DNA of 39,090 bases from CAVXAE01 sp044225565 (GTDB lineage: Bacteria; Pseudomonadota; Gammaproteobacteria; Steroidobacterales; Steroidobacteraceae): positions 1 to 39,090 of the forward strand of contig JBGAIL010000020.1 in assembly GCA_044225565.1 (NCBI GenBank), written 5' to 3'. The notes beneath the pieces are model-generated. The model was not told the origin of the DNA, made no database searches, and worked only from the letters and a program-made list of their open reading frames with translations. Shown one piece after another: positions 8,704-16,540 of the stretch; within the stretch, counting starts at the first letter, position 1, and the number at the start of each line of letters is the position of its first letter. Both the position numbers and the translations under genes were made by a program.

Positions 8704-9017
8704 GGAAGATCCGCAAGGGTGACGAAGTGGTCGTCATCTCCGGCAGCGACAAGGGCAAGCGCGGCGCCATCCTGCAGGTGCTCGACGGCGGCCGCGTGCT
8801 CGTCGAGGGCATCAACAAGGTGAAGCGCCACACGCGCCCGAACCCCCAGGCCGGCAAGCAGGGCGGCATCATCGAGAAGGAGATGCCGCTCGCGGCCTCC
8901 AAGATCGCCATCTGGAATGCGGCGGCGAAGAAGGCCGACGGCGTGGGCATCAAGACGCTCGCGGACGGCAAGCGCGTGCGCTTCTTCAAGTCCAACGGGG
9001 AGCAGTTCGATGCCTAA
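8700..9017 (+). CDS. rplX: 50S ribosomal protein L24
   Basis: L24 is a KOW-domain assembly initiator of the large subunit. The start is GTG at 8700 in a GTGA overlap with rplN, giving 105 residues beginning MRKIRKGDEVVVISGSDKGKRG (KOW). The GINKVKRHTRPNPQ segment and a typical C-terminus follow. The stop lies eight bases inside rplE. Confidence 0.95.
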   Translation: MRKIRKGDEVVVISGSDKGKRGAILQVLDGGRVLVEGINKVKRHTRPNPQAGKQGGIIEKEMPLAASKIAIWNAAAKKADGVGIKTLADGKRVRFFKSNGEQFDA

Positions 9018-9558
9018 TCTCGCCCGACTCGACCAGCACTACCGCGAGAAGGTGGTGCCGCAGTTGAAGCAGGAGCTCGGCCTCTCCAACGTGATGGAAG
9101 TGCCGCGCATCTCCAAGATCACCATCAACATGGGTGTGGGCGAGGCCGCGGCCGACCGCAAGCTCATGGATGCCGCCGTCACCGACCTCACCAAGCTCAG
9201 CGGCCAGAAGCCGCTCATCTGCAAGGCCACCAAGGCCATCGCGTCGTTCAAGCTGCGCCAGGGGCTGCCGATCGGCGCCAAGGTGACGCTGCGCGGCGCA
9301 CGCATGTACGAGTTCCTCGATCGCCTCATCAGCATCGCGATGCCGCGCATCCGCGACTTCCGCGGCGTCTCGCCGCGCTCGTTCGACGGCCGCGGCAACT
9401 ACAGCCTGGGGATCAAGGAACAGATCATCTTCCCCGAGATCCAGTACGACCAGGTGGATCAGCTGCGGGGCATGGACATCACGATCACGACGACCGCGCG
9501 GGACAACCGCCAGGGCCGAGCATTGCTCGAGGCATTCAACTTCCCGTTCAGGAAGTAA
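9010..9558 (+). CDS. rplE: 50S ribosomal protein L5
   Basis: L5 binds 5S rRNA with L18 in the central protuberance. The 182-residue product starts MPNLARLDQHYREKVVPQL at the ATG at 9010, inside the rplX gene, preceded by GGGGAG. Family motifs include PRISKITINMGVGEA and FRGVSPRSFDGRGNYSLGIKEQIIFPEI. Confidence 0.96.
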   Translation: MPNLARLDQHYREKVVPQLKQELGLSNVMEVPRISKITINMGVGEAAADRKLMDAAVTDLTKLSGQKPLICKATKAIASFKLRQGLPIGAKVTLRGARMYEFLDRLISIAMPRIRDFRGVSPRSFDGRGNYSLGIKEQIIFPEIQYDQVDQLRGMDITITTTARDNRQGRALLEAFNFPFRK

Positions 9559-9568
9559 GAGACACTAT

Positions 9569-9874
9569 ATGGCGAAGACGAACATGGTGGAGCGCGAGAA
9601 GCGCCGCGCCAAAATCGTGAAGAAGTACGCGGCCAAGCGCGCGCAGTTGAAGGAGCTGATCCGCAGCCCCAAGACTTCGCCCGAGGCGCGCGCGGAAGCG
9701 CAGGCGAAGCTGCAGTCGCAGCCTCGCGATGCGAGCGCGTCGCGTCAGCGCAAGCGCTGCCAGATCACAGGCCGCTCCCGCGGCGTGTACCGCAAGTTCG
9801 GGCTCGCGCGGGTGAAGATCCGCGAGGTCGCCAACCGCGGCGAGATCCCTGGCCTGTCCAAGGCGAGCTGGTGA
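9569..9874 (+). CDS. rpsN: 30S ribosomal protein S14, zinc-free type
   Basis: S14 is a late-assembling head protein of the small subunit. At 101 residues this is the long form without the zinc-binding CxxC pairs (only one Cys, in KRCQITGRSRGVYRKFGLARVKIRE). The C-terminal GEIPGLSKASW is the family signature. Gaps of ten bases on both sides. Confidence 0.97.
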   Translation: MAKTNMVEREKRRAKIVKKYAAKRAQLKELIRSPKTSPEARAEAQAKLQSQPRDASASRQRKRCQITGRSRGVYRKFGLARVKIREVANRGEIPGLSKASW

Positions 9875-9884
9875 GGTACGGCGC

Positions 9885-10283
9885 ATGAGCATGACCGATC
9901 CCATTGCCGATCTCCTCACCCGCATCCGCAACGCGCAGGCGGCGGGCAAGGCCGAAGTGAGCATTTCCTCCTCCAAGCTGAAGACGGCGATCGTCAAGGT
10001 GCTGAAGGACGAGGGCTACGTCGGCGACTTCCGCCTTGCGCACGACGGTGACGGCAAGCCGAGCCTCACCATCGGCCTGAAGTATTACGAGGGCCGTCCC
10101 GTCATCGACCGCCTCGAGCGCATCAGCAAGCCCGGCCTGCGCGTGTACCGCGGCAAGGAAGCGCTGCCCAAGGTGCTCGGCGGCATGGGCACGGTGATCG
10201 TCTCCACGCCCAAGGGCGTGATGACCGATCGCCAGGCCCGCTCCATCGGACAGGGCGGCGAAGTCCTGTGCGTCGTGGCCTGA
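9885..10283 (+). CDS. rpsH: 30S ribosomal protein S8
   Basis: S8 binds 16S rRNA centrally and in E. coli represses the spc operon. Length 132 residues. The start MSMTDPIADLLTRIRNAQAAGK matches E. coli S8, so the first of two ATGs is kept. The C-terminal STPKGVMTDRQARSIGQGGEVLCVVA is complete. Confidence 0.97.
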   Translation: MSMTDPIADLLTRIRNAQAAGKAEVSISSSKLKTAIVKVLKDEGYVGDFRLAHDGDGKPSLTIGLKYYEGRPVIDRLERISKPGLRVYRGKEALPKVLGGMGTVIVSTPKGVMTDRQARSIGQGGEVLCVVA

Positions 10284-10293
10284 GGAACTAGCG

Positions 10294-10821
10294 ATGTCCC
10301 GAGTTGCAAAAGCACCGGTCGATCTGCCCCAGGGTGTGACGGCCACCATCGCGCCCGAGCTCATCACCATCAAGGGCGCGAAGGGCGCGCTGACCCTGCC
10401 CCTGAAGAAGGGCGTCACGGTCAAGCAGGATGAGAAGAAGCTCGCCATCGCGTTCGCCGACGAGGAAGCCCGCAAGCACGCCGGCTCCACGCGCGCGCAC
10501 CTCGCCAACATGGTGCAGGGCGTGACGAAGGGCTACGAGAAGAAGCTCGAGCTCGTGGGCGTCGGCTTCCGCGCCGCCGTGCAGGGCAAGGCGCTGAACC
10601 TGGCGCTCGGCTTCTCGCACCCGGTGGCGTTCCCGATCCCGGAAGGCATCTCCATCGAGACGCCGAGCCAGACGGAGATCCTGATCAAGGGCATCGACGC
10701 CCAGAAGGTGGGCCAGGTGGCCGCCGAGATTCGTGACATCCGCCCGCCGGAGCCCTACAAGGGCAAGGGCGTGCGCTACGCGAACGAGCAGATCACCCTC
10801 AAGGAAGGGAAGAAGAAGTAG
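10294..10821 (+). CDS. rplF: 50S ribosomal protein L6
   Basis: L6 lies near the sarcin-ricin loop and the factor-binding site. The 175-residue product starts MSRVAKAPVDLPQGV and shows the duplicated L6 fold, with VTKGYEKKLELVGVGFRAAVQG in the middle and the terminal signature PEPYKGKGVRYANEQI. It is followed by rplR after three bases. Confidence 0.97.
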   Translation: MSRVAKAPVDLPQGVTATIAPELITIKGAKGALTLPLKKGVTVKQDEKKLAIAFADEEARKHAGSTRAHLANMVQGVTKGYEKKLELVGVGFRAAVQGKALNLALGFSHPVAFPIPEGISIETPSQTEILIKGIDAQKVGQVAAEIRDIRPPEPYKGKGVRYANEQITLKEGKKK

Positions 10822-10824
10822 GCC

Positions 10825-11184
10825 ATGACCATGCACAAGAAAGACAAGCGTCTGCGTCGCGCCGCGAAGACCCGCGTGCGCATCCGCGAGCTCGGGGTGG
10901 CGCGCCTCACGGTGCACCGATCCTCGCAGCACATCTATGCGCAGGTCATCGACGGCGCTGGTGGCAAGGTGCTGGCCGCTGCCTCCACGGTGCAGAAGGC
11001 CCTCAGCAAGGATCTCAAGGGCACCGGCAACGTCGAGGCGGCGAAGGCGGTCGGTCGCACCATCGCGGAGAAGGCGAAGGCCGCAGGCGTCACCAAGGTG
11101 GCGTTCGACCGCTCGGGTTTCCAATATCACGGCCGCGTGAAGGCGCTGGCCGATGCGGCGCGCGAAGCGGGCCTGGAGTTCTAA
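10825..11184 (+). CDS. rplR: 50S ribosomal protein L18
   Basis: L18 binds 5S rRNA with L5. The 119-residue product has the basic N-terminus KDKRLRRAAKTRVRIREL, the RLTVHRSSQHIYAQVID strand and the C-terminal VAFDRSGFQYHGRVKALADAAREAGLEF signature. Gap to rpsE of three bases. Confidence 0.97.
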   Translation: MTMHKKDKRLRRAAKTRVRIRELGVARLTVHRSSQHIYAQVIDGAGGKVLAAASTVQKALSKDLKGTGNVEAAKAVGRTIAEKAKAAGVTKVAFDRSGFQYHGRVKALADAAREAGLEF

Positions 11185-11187
11185 GAC

Positions 11188-11694
11188 ATGGCGAGACCGG
11201 AAAAACCTCAATCGGCCGATGACTTCGTCGAGAAGCTGGTGGCGGTCAATCGCACGGCGAAAGTCGTGAAGGGCGGCCGGCAGTTCGGCTTCACCGCGCT
11301 CACCGTGGTGGGCGACGGCGGCGGCCGTGTCGGCTACGGCTTCGGCAAGGCGCGCGAAGTGCCCGTGGCCATCTCCAAGGCCATGGCGCAGGCTCGCAAG
11401 AACATGATCAACGTCGCCCTGCGCAACGACACGCTGCACTACGCGGTGAAGGCCGAGCACGGCGCCACCCGCGTGTACATGCAGCCCGCCTCGGACGGTA
11501 CGGGCGTCATCGCCGGCGGCGGCATGCGCGCGGTGCTCGAGTGCGCTGGCGTGCGCAACGTGCTGGCCAAGAGCTACGGCTCGCGCAACCCCATCAACGT
11601 CGTGCGTGCCACCATGAACGCGCTCGCCAAGCTGCGCTCGCCGGACGACATCGCCGCCAAGCGCGGCAAGACGCTCGAAGAGATCCTGGCATGA
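11188..11694 (+). CDS. rpsE: 30S ribosomal protein S5
   Basis: S5 contributes to decoding fidelity and to the mRNA entry helicase. The 168-residue product has the double-stranded-RNA-binding-like first domain (VNRTAKVVKGGRQFGFTALTVVGDG) and the second domain with GTGVIAGGGMRAVLECAGV. It ends in an ATGA overlap with rpmD. Confidence 0.97.
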   Translation: MARPEKPQSADDFVEKLVAVNRTAKVVKGGRQFGFTALTVVGDGGGRVGYGFGKAREVPVAISKAMAQARKNMINVALRNDTLHYAVKAEHGATRVYMQPASDGTGVIAGGGMRAVLECAGVRNVLAKSYGSRNPINVVRATMNALAKLRSPDDIAAKRGKTLEEILA

Positions 11695-11900
11695 GCGGCA
11701 AGAAGGCCAATACGACGGCCAATACGACGGTAAGGGTCACGCTGGTGAAGAGCGTCCACGGTCAGCTGCGCAACATCGCGGCTTCCGTGCGCGGCCTGGG
11801 CCTGCGCAGGCTCCACCATTCCGTCGAAGTCATCGACACCCCGGAGAACCGCGGCATGATCAAGACTGCCGGGCACCTCCTGAAGGTCGAGGGGGCTTGA
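11691..11900 (+). CDS. rpmD: 50S ribosomal protein L30
   Basis: L30 is a small large-subunit protein. The 69-residue product has an unusual short repeat at its N-terminus (KANTTANTT) followed by the family core VRVTLVKSVHGQLRNIAASVRGLGLRRLHHSVEV and NRGMIKTAGHLLKVE. The ATG overlaps the rpsE stop by four bases. Confidence 0.95.
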   Translation: MSGKKANTTANTTVRVTLVKSVHGQLRNIAASVRGLGLRRLHHSVEVIDTPENRGMIKTAGHLLKVEGA

Positions 11901-11901
11901 A

Positions 11902-12360
11902 ATGGGTTCCATGAGACTCAACGAACTGAAGCCCGCCCACGGCTCCAAGCGTCCCCGCCTGCGGGTGGGCCGCGGCGCTTCCGCCGGGCAGGGCAAGACC
12001 AGCGGCCGCGGCGTCAAGGGCCAGCGCGCGCGCAAGGGCGGCTACCACAAGGTGGGCTTCGAAGGCGGCCAGACCCCGCTCGACCGGCGCCTGCCGAAGT
12101 TCGGCTTCCGCTCGAAGATCAAGGCCACGCGCGCCGAGGTCCGGCTGAGCGAGCTCGCGAAGGTGGAAGGCGCGGTCGTCGATCTGGAAGCGCTGAAGAA
12201 GGCCAACATCATTCCGGCGCTCGCGGAGCGGGCGAAGGTGGTGCTGTCCGGCGAGATCAAGAAGGCGGTGACGCTGAAGGCCGGGAAAGACCGGACGATA
12301 GCGGCCACCAAGGGCGCGCTGGCGGCCATCGAGGCGGCCGGCGGCAAGCTGGAAGAGTAA
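11902..12360 (+). CDS. rplO: 50S ribosomal protein L15
   Basis: L15 is a mid-assembly protein of the large subunit. The core GRGASAGQGKTSGRGVKGQRARKGG is typical. The E. coli protein begins at MRLN, which here is the second ATG (11911); the ATG at 11902 adds MGS and is better placed behind the GAGGGGG sequence at 11889-11895. The start is therefore uncertain by three residues. Length 152 residues from 11902. Confidence 0.96.
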   Translation: MGSMRLNELKPAHGSKRPRLRVGRGASAGQGKTSGRGVKGQRARKGGYHKVGFEGGQTPLDRRLPKFGFRSKIKATRAEVRLSELAKVEGAVVDLEALKKANIIPALAERAKVVLSGEIKKAVTLKAGKDRTIAATKGALAAIEAAGGKLEE

Positions 12361-12384
12361 CCCCGGGGCACCTCACAGGGCAGC

Positions 12385-13743
12385 ATGGCCACGACCGGCA
12401 CAACCAACCCCATCGCGGGACTCGGCGATGCGGCTCGCTTCGGCGAGATCCGCAGCCGTCTGCTGTTCCTCATCGGGGCGCTGATCGTGTACCGCATCGG
12501 CACCTTCATCCCCGTGCCGGGCATCGACCCGGCGGCCGTGTCGCGCTTCTTCCAGGACCAGTCGAACGGCATCCTGGGGATCGTCAACATGTTCTCGGGC
12601 GGCGCGCTCTCGCGCCTCTCCATCTTCGCCATGGGCGTGATGCCGTACATCTCGGCATCCATCATCGTGCAGATGATGTCCATGGTCCTGCCCTCGCTCA
12701 TGGAGCTGCGCAAGGAAGGCGAGTCCGGCCGGCGCAAGATCACCGAGTACACGCGCTACCTCACGGTGGTGCTGGCGGCCTTCCAGTCGCTGGCTGCAGC
12801 GGTCGCGCTGCAGAAGGGCGGCATGGTGCTGGGCACGGGATTCAACTGGCTGTTCACGGCCACCGTCACGCTCACCACGGGCACCATGTTCCTCATGTGG
12901 CTCGGCGAGCAGATCACCGAGCGCGGCGTCGGCAACGGCATCTCCATGCTCATCCTCGCCGGAATCGTGGCGGGGCTGCCGGGCGCGGTCGGCAGCACCG
13001 TGAGCCAGGTGGCGTCGGGTGAGATGCAGGGCCCGTTCGCGCTGCTGCTCATCATCATCGTGCTCGGCACCACGGCGTTCGTGGTGTTCGTGGAGCGCGC
13101 GCAGCGCCGCATCGCCGTGAATTACGCGAAGCGGCAGGTCGGGCGGAAGATGTACGCCGGCCAGACCAGCCACCTGCCGTTCAAGCTCAACATGTCCGGC
13201 GTGATCCCGCCGATCTTCGCCTCGAGCCTGCTGCTGTTCCCGGCGACCATCGCGGGCTTCTTCGGCTCGGGCGCGGAAGGCGGCATGGCGGCGGTGATGC
13301 AGAACGTGGCCGCGGCGCTCAACTACGGCCAGCCGCTGCACCTGCTCATCTACGCGCTGCTGATCATCTTCTTCTGCTTCTTCTACACCGCGCTGGTCTT
13401 CAACGCGCGCGACACGGCGGAGAACCTGAAGAAGTCCGGCGCCTTCATCCCGGGCATCCGCCCGGGCCAGCAGACGGGCGACTACATCGACAAGGTGCTC
13501 ACCCGGCTCACGCTGTGGGGCGCGCTGTACGTCACCGCGGTCTGCCTGCTGCCGGAGCTCATGGTGTCCTATTCCGCGGGCGTGCCGTTCCACTTCGGCG
13601 GCACCTCGCTCCTGATCTGCGTCGTCGTGGTGATGGATTTCATGTCGCAGCTGCAGGCGCACATGATGTCGCACCACTATCCGGGCCTTCTGAAGAAGGC
13701 GAACCTGCTGGGCTACGGCAGGACCGGGAGCTCGGGAGCATGA
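12385..13743 (+). CDS. secY: SecY, protein-translocation channel subunit
   Basis: SecY is the pore of the SecYEG translocon in the inner membrane. The 452-residue product shows ten hydrophobic segments. The first carries RLLFLIGALIVYRIGTFIPVPGID, and the plug-helix region reads GGALSRLSIFAMGVMPYISASIIVQM, both characteristic. The cytoplasmic loops that bind SecA and ribosomes (VFVERAQRRIAVNYAKRQVGR, and KKSGAFIPGIRPGQQT) are intact. It lies 24 bases after rplO, its usual place in the spc operon. Confidence 0.97.
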   Translation: MATTGTTNPIAGLGDAARFGEIRSRLLFLIGALIVYRIGTFIPVPGIDPAAVSRFFQDQSNGILGIVNMFSGGALSRLSIFAMGVMPYISASIIVQMMSMVLPSLMELRKEGESGRRKITEYTRYLTVVLAAFQSLAAAVALQKGGMVLGTGFNWLFTATVTLTTGTMFLMWLGEQITERGVGNGISMLILAGIVAGLPGAVGSTVSQVASGEMQGPFALLLIIIVLGTTAFVVFVERAQRRIAVNYAKRQVGRKMYAGQTSHLPFKLNMSGVIPPIFASSLLLFPATIAGFFGSGAEGGMAAVMQNVAAALNYGQPLHLLIYALLIIFFCFFYTALVFNARDTAENLKKSGAFIPGIRPGQQTGDYIDKVLTRLTLWGALYVTAVCLLPELMVSYSAGVPFHFGGTSLLICVVVVMDFMSQLQAHMMSHHYPGLLKKANLLGYGRTGSSGA

Positions 13744-13754
13744 GCATGCATTCT

Positions 13755-13801
13755 GGATCGGCGCGTAGCGCCGCTACTCTTGCGGGGTCGCGCAGCGATC
13801 C
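13755..13801. repeat. Short palindromic intergenic repeat, copy A
   Basis: A 47-base element bounded by GGATCG and CGATCC, containing the hairpin GGCGC-GTA-GCGCC and a GGGGTCG segment. Read on the minus strand, its core (CTGCGCGACCCC, then AGTAGCGGCGC, then CGCGCCG) matches the element at 16483-16521 at most positions. It fills the secY-rpmJ spacer. This looks like a REP-type repeat family, but only two copies are in this window. Confidence 0.6.
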
Positions 13802-13840
13802 CCGGGGAAAGTTGCGCGCAGCGCATGAAAAGGCCTCGTC

Positions 13841-13954
13841 GTGAAAGTTCGTCCTTCGGTCAAGAAGATCTGCAAGAACTGCAAGATCGTGCGGCGCCGC
13901 CGCGTGGTCTACGTCATTTGCAGCGATCCGCGTCATAAACAGAGGCAGGGTTAA
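13841..13954 (+). CDS. rpmJ: 50S ribosomal protein L36, zinc-binding type
   Basis: The smallest ribosomal protein, 37 residues from a GTG start: MKVRPSVKKICKNCKIVRRR, then VVYVICSDPRHKQRQG. The zinc ligands C11, C14, C27 and H32 are all present, so this is the C+ form. It lies between secY and rpsM, the standard position, but separated from secY by 97 bases that contain a palindromic repeat. The gap to rpsM is five bases. Confidence 0.95.
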   Translation: MKVRPSVKKICKNCKIVRRRRVVYVICSDPRHKQRQG

Positions 13955-13959
13955 TCGCC

Positions 13960-14340
13960 ATGGCACGCATTGCGGGCATCAACATCCCGATGAACAAGCA
14001 CGTGTGGGTCGGGCTCACGCACGTCTACGGCGTGGGCAAGAACCGCTCGCGCGCCGTGTGCGCTGCGGCGGGCGTGAACCCCAGCACGAAGGTCAAGGAC
14101 CTCACCGAGGCCGAGGTCAACGCGATCCGCTCGCAGATCGCGAAGTTCGCGGTCGAGGGCGACCTGCGGCGCGAGGTCTCCATGAACATCAAGCGGCTCA
14201 TGGACCTGGGCTCGTACCGCGGCATGCGCCACCGGCGCGGCCTGCCGGTGCGTGGCCAGCGCACGCGCACCAACGCGCGCACGCGCAAGGGTCCCCGCAA
14301 GCAAGCCGTCAAGCTCAACGCGCCTCCGGGCAAGGCATAA
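13960..14340 (+). CDS. rpsM: 30S ribosomal protein S13
   Basis: S13 contacts the P-site tRNA and forms intersubunit bridges. The 126-residue product begins MARIAGINIPMNKHVWVGLTHVYGVG and has YRGMRHRRGLPVRGQRTRTNARTRKGP, the family signature. A slightly extended basic C-terminus (KQAVKLNAPPGKA) follows. First gene of the classic alpha operon. Confidence 0.97.
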   Translation: MARIAGINIPMNKHVWVGLTHVYGVGKNRSRAVCAAAGVNPSTKVKDLTEAEVNAIRSQIAKFAVEGDLRREVSMNIKRLMDLGSYRGMRHRRGLPVRGQRTRTNARTRKGPRKQAVKLNAPPGKA

Positions 14341-14346
14341 ACAACC

Positions 14347-14763
14347 ATGGCTGACCAGAAAACCGCGGCCCAGAACGCCGCCAACGCGGCGAAGAAGCCG
14401 AAGAAGGCCCGCAAGAACGTGCTCGACGCCATCGCGCACGTGCATGCGTCCTTCAACAACACCATCGTCACCATCACCGACCGCCAGGGCAACACGCTGT
14501 CCTGGGCCACGGCCGGTGGCTGCGGCTTCCGCGGCTCGCGCAAGAGCACGCCGTTCGCGGCGCAGGTCGCCGCCGAGAAGGCAGGCGTCGCGGCTCAGGA
14601 GCACGGCGTGAAGAACGTCGAAGTGCGCGTCGGCGGCCCGGGCCCCGGCCGTGAGTCGGCGGTGCGCGCGCTCAACGGCTGCGGGCTGAAGATCAGCAGC
14701 ATCTCGGACGTCACTCCGATCCCGCACAACGGCTGCCGCGCGCCCAAGAAGCGCCGCGTCTAA
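14347..14763 (+). CDS. rpsK: 30S ribosomal protein S11
   Basis: S11 lies on the platform near the Shine-Dalgarno helix. The 138-residue product has a Lys/Ala-rich N-terminus and the core VLDAIAHVHASFNNTIVTITDRQGN, GCGFRGSRKSTPFAAQ and DVTPIPHNGCRAPKKRRV. All are as expected for the family. Confidence 0.97.
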   Translation: MADQKTAAQNAANAAKKPKKARKNVLDAIAHVHASFNNTIVTITDRQGNTLSWATAGGCGFRGSRKSTPFAAQVAAEKAGVAAQEHGVKNVEVRVGGPGPGRESAVRALNGCGLKISSISDVTPIPHNGCRAPKKRRV

Positions 14764-14775
14764 TCGAGGAATCCT

Positions 14776-15399
14776 ATGGCTCGTTACACCGGTCCCAAGT
14801 GCAAGCTCGCGCGCCGCGAAGGCACGGATCTCTTCCTGAAGAGCGGCATCAAGCCGCTCGAGAACAAGTGCAAGCTCTCCGTGCCGCCCGGCGGCATCAA
14901 GGGCGAGCGCCGCACGCGCCTGTCGGACTACGGCCTGCAGCTGCGCGAGAAGCAGAAGCTGCGCCGCATGTACGGCGTGCTCGAGCGACAGTTCAGCAAC
15001 TACTACGAGGAAGCGGCCCGCAGGAGCGGCGCGACCGGCGAGAACCTGCTGAAGCTGCTCGAGTCCCGCCTGGACAACGTGGTGTACCGCATGGGCTTCG
15101 CCGCCACGCGCTCCGAGGCCCGCCAGCTGGTGAGCCACAAGGCGCTCACGGTGAACGAGAAGGTGGTGAGCATCGCCTCCTACCAGTGCAAGGCCGGCGA
15201 CGTGGTGCAGATCCGCGAGGCCAAGCGCAAGCAGCTGCGCATCCAGAGCGCACTCAACGTGGCGCAGCAGGTCGGCTTCCCCGAGTGGGTGGAAGTGAAC
15301 GACAAGGAGTTCCGCGGCGTGTTCAAGTCGGTGCCGGCGCGCGACGACGTGCTCCCGGACATCAACGAGAACCTGGTCGTCGAGCTGTATTCGAAGTAA
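14776..15399 (+). CDS. rpsD: 30S ribosomal protein S4, zinc-free type
   Basis: S4 nucleates 16S rRNA folding; in E. coli it represses the alpha operon. The 207-residue product begins MARYTGPKCKLARREG and contains the S4 RNA-binding domain (LESRLDNVVYRMGFAATRSEARQLVSHKALTVN). Only isolated cysteines occur, not the four-Cys zinc knuckle. A 44-base spacer with a perfect palindrome separates it from rpoA. Confidence 0.97.
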   Translation: MARYTGPKCKLARREGTDLFLKSGIKPLENKCKLSVPPGGIKGERRTRLSDYGLQLREKQKLRRMYGVLERQFSNYYEEAARRSGATGENLLKLLESRLDNVVYRMGFAATRSEARQLVSHKALTVNEKVVSIASYQCKAGDVVQIREAKRKQLRIQSALNVAQQVGFPEWVEVNDKEFRGVFKSVPARDDVLPDINENLVVELYSK

Positions 15400-15413
15400 T
15401 CGTCTTGGATTGA

Positions 15414-15429
15414 GCCGGCGATCGCCGGC
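15414..15429. promoter_or_regulatory. Perfect 16-base palindrome just upstream of the rpoA ribosome-binding site
   Basis: GCCGGCGATCGCCGGC can fold as a six-base-pair stem with a GATC loop, or act as a protein site. It ends one base before the AAGGTG that serves as the rpoA ribosome-binding site (15430-15435). It could influence rpoA translation or RNA processing; no function is shown. Confidence 0.45.
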
Positions 15430-15443
15430 AAGGTGTGAACGCT

Positions 15444-16448
15444 ATGCAGGGTTCAGTCACAGAATTCTTGAAGCCGCGCGTCGTGAAGGTGCAGCCGGTG
15501 GCTCCGCGCCAGGCGCGCATCGTCATCGAGCCGTTCGAGCGCGGCTTCGGCCATACGCTCGGCAACGCGCTGCGGCGCGTGCTGCTGTCCTCCATGCCCG
15601 GCAGTGCCATCACTGAAGTCGAGATCGACGGCGTGCTGCACGAGTACACCAGCATCGAGGGCGTGCAGGAAGACGTGGTCGACATCCTGCTGAACCTGAA
15701 GCAGGTGGCTCTGCGCATGCACACGCGCGACAGCGCGGAGCTGCGCCTGCACAAGAAGGGCCCGGGTCCGGTCACGGCCGGCGACATCCAGGCGGACCAC
15801 GACATCGAAGTCGTGAACCCCGAGCTGGTCATCGCCAACCTCACCAAGGCCGGTGAGCTCAACATGACCCTGCGCGTCGAGCGTGGCCGCGGCTATCGCC
15901 CGGCGGTGCAGCGCGCGGCGTTCGAAGAGCAGACGCGTCCCATCGGCCGCCTGCAGCTCGATGCCTCGTTCTCGCCCGTGCGCCGCGTCACCTACTCGGT
16001 GGATGCGGCCCGCGTCGAGCAGCGCACCGATCTCGACAAGCTGATCCTCGACATCGAGACCAATGGCACCATCGATGCGGAAGAGGCCATCCGCCGCGCC
16101 GGCGGCATCCTCAAGGAGCAGCTGTCGGTGTTCGTGGACCTGCAGGGCGAGGAAGAGGCTTCGGCCAAGGTCTCCGAGATGCAGTTCGACCCGATCCTGC
16201 TGCGCCCCGTCGACGAGCTCGAGCTCACCGTGCGCAGCGCGAACTGCCTCAAGGCGGAGAACATCCACTACATCGGCGACCTCGTGCAGCGCACCGAGGT
16301 CGAGCTGCTGCGCACGCCGAACCTCGGCAAGAAATCGCTCACCGAGATCAAGGAAGTGCTGCAGAGCCACGGGCTCATGCTGGGCATGCGCCTCGATGGC
16401 TGGCCGCCGGCCGGGCTGCGGCACGACGAGGATCGCGAGATCATCTAG
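15444..16448 (+). CDS. rpoA: RNA polymerase alpha subunit
   Basis: The alpha subunit scaffolds RNA polymerase and reads UP elements and activators. The ATG at 15444 gives MQGSVTEFLKPRVV, matching the E. coli start; a GTG nine bases earlier is in frame but lies within the AAGGTG ribosome-binding site. At 334 residues, it has the N-terminal dimerisation domain (VIEPFERGFGHTLGNALRRVLLSSM) and the C-terminal DNA-binding helices (SANCLKAENIHYIGDLVQRTEVELL, TPNLGKKSLTEIKEVL). Confidence 0.97.
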   Translation: MQGSVTEFLKPRVVKVQPVAPRQARIVIEPFERGFGHTLGNALRRVLLSSMPGSAITEVEIDGVLHEYTSIEGVQEDVVDILLNLKQVALRMHTRDSAELRLHKKGPGPVTAGDIQADHDIEVVNPELVIANLTKAGELNMTLRVERGRGYRPAVQRAAFEEQTRPIGRLQLDASFSPVRRVTYSVDAARVEQRTDLDKLILDIETNGTIDAEEAIRRAGGILKEQLSVFVDLQGEEEASAKVSEMQFDPILLRPVDELELTVRSANCLKAENIHYIGDLVQRTEVELLRTPNLGKKSLTEIKEVLQSHGLMLGMRLDGWPPAGLRHDEDREII

Positions 16449-16482
16449 GCGCTGACGCGCCAACTCTCCTGCGGGTCGTGCT

Positions 16483-16521
16483 CTGCGCGACCCGCTACGA
16501 ATAGCGGCGCGAAGCGCGCCG
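16483..16521. repeat. Short palindromic intergenic repeat, copy B
   Basis: The counterpart, in opposite orientation, of the element at 13755-13801: CTGCGCGACCC, then AATAGCGGCGC, then GCGCGCCG. It takes part in two hairpins, GCGGGTCG (16471-16478) with CGACCCGC (16488-16495) and GGCGCG-AAG-CGCGCC (16506-16520). It lies between rpoA and rplQ. The first hairpin lacks a U-tract, so a terminator role is doubtful. Confidence 0.6.
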
Positions 16522-16540
16522 GGAAGAACGGGTTCTCTGT

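Noticed and set aside
16471..16495. Terminator between rpoA and rplQ
   Set aside because: The hairpin has no U-tract and rplQ is normally cotranscribed with rpoA.
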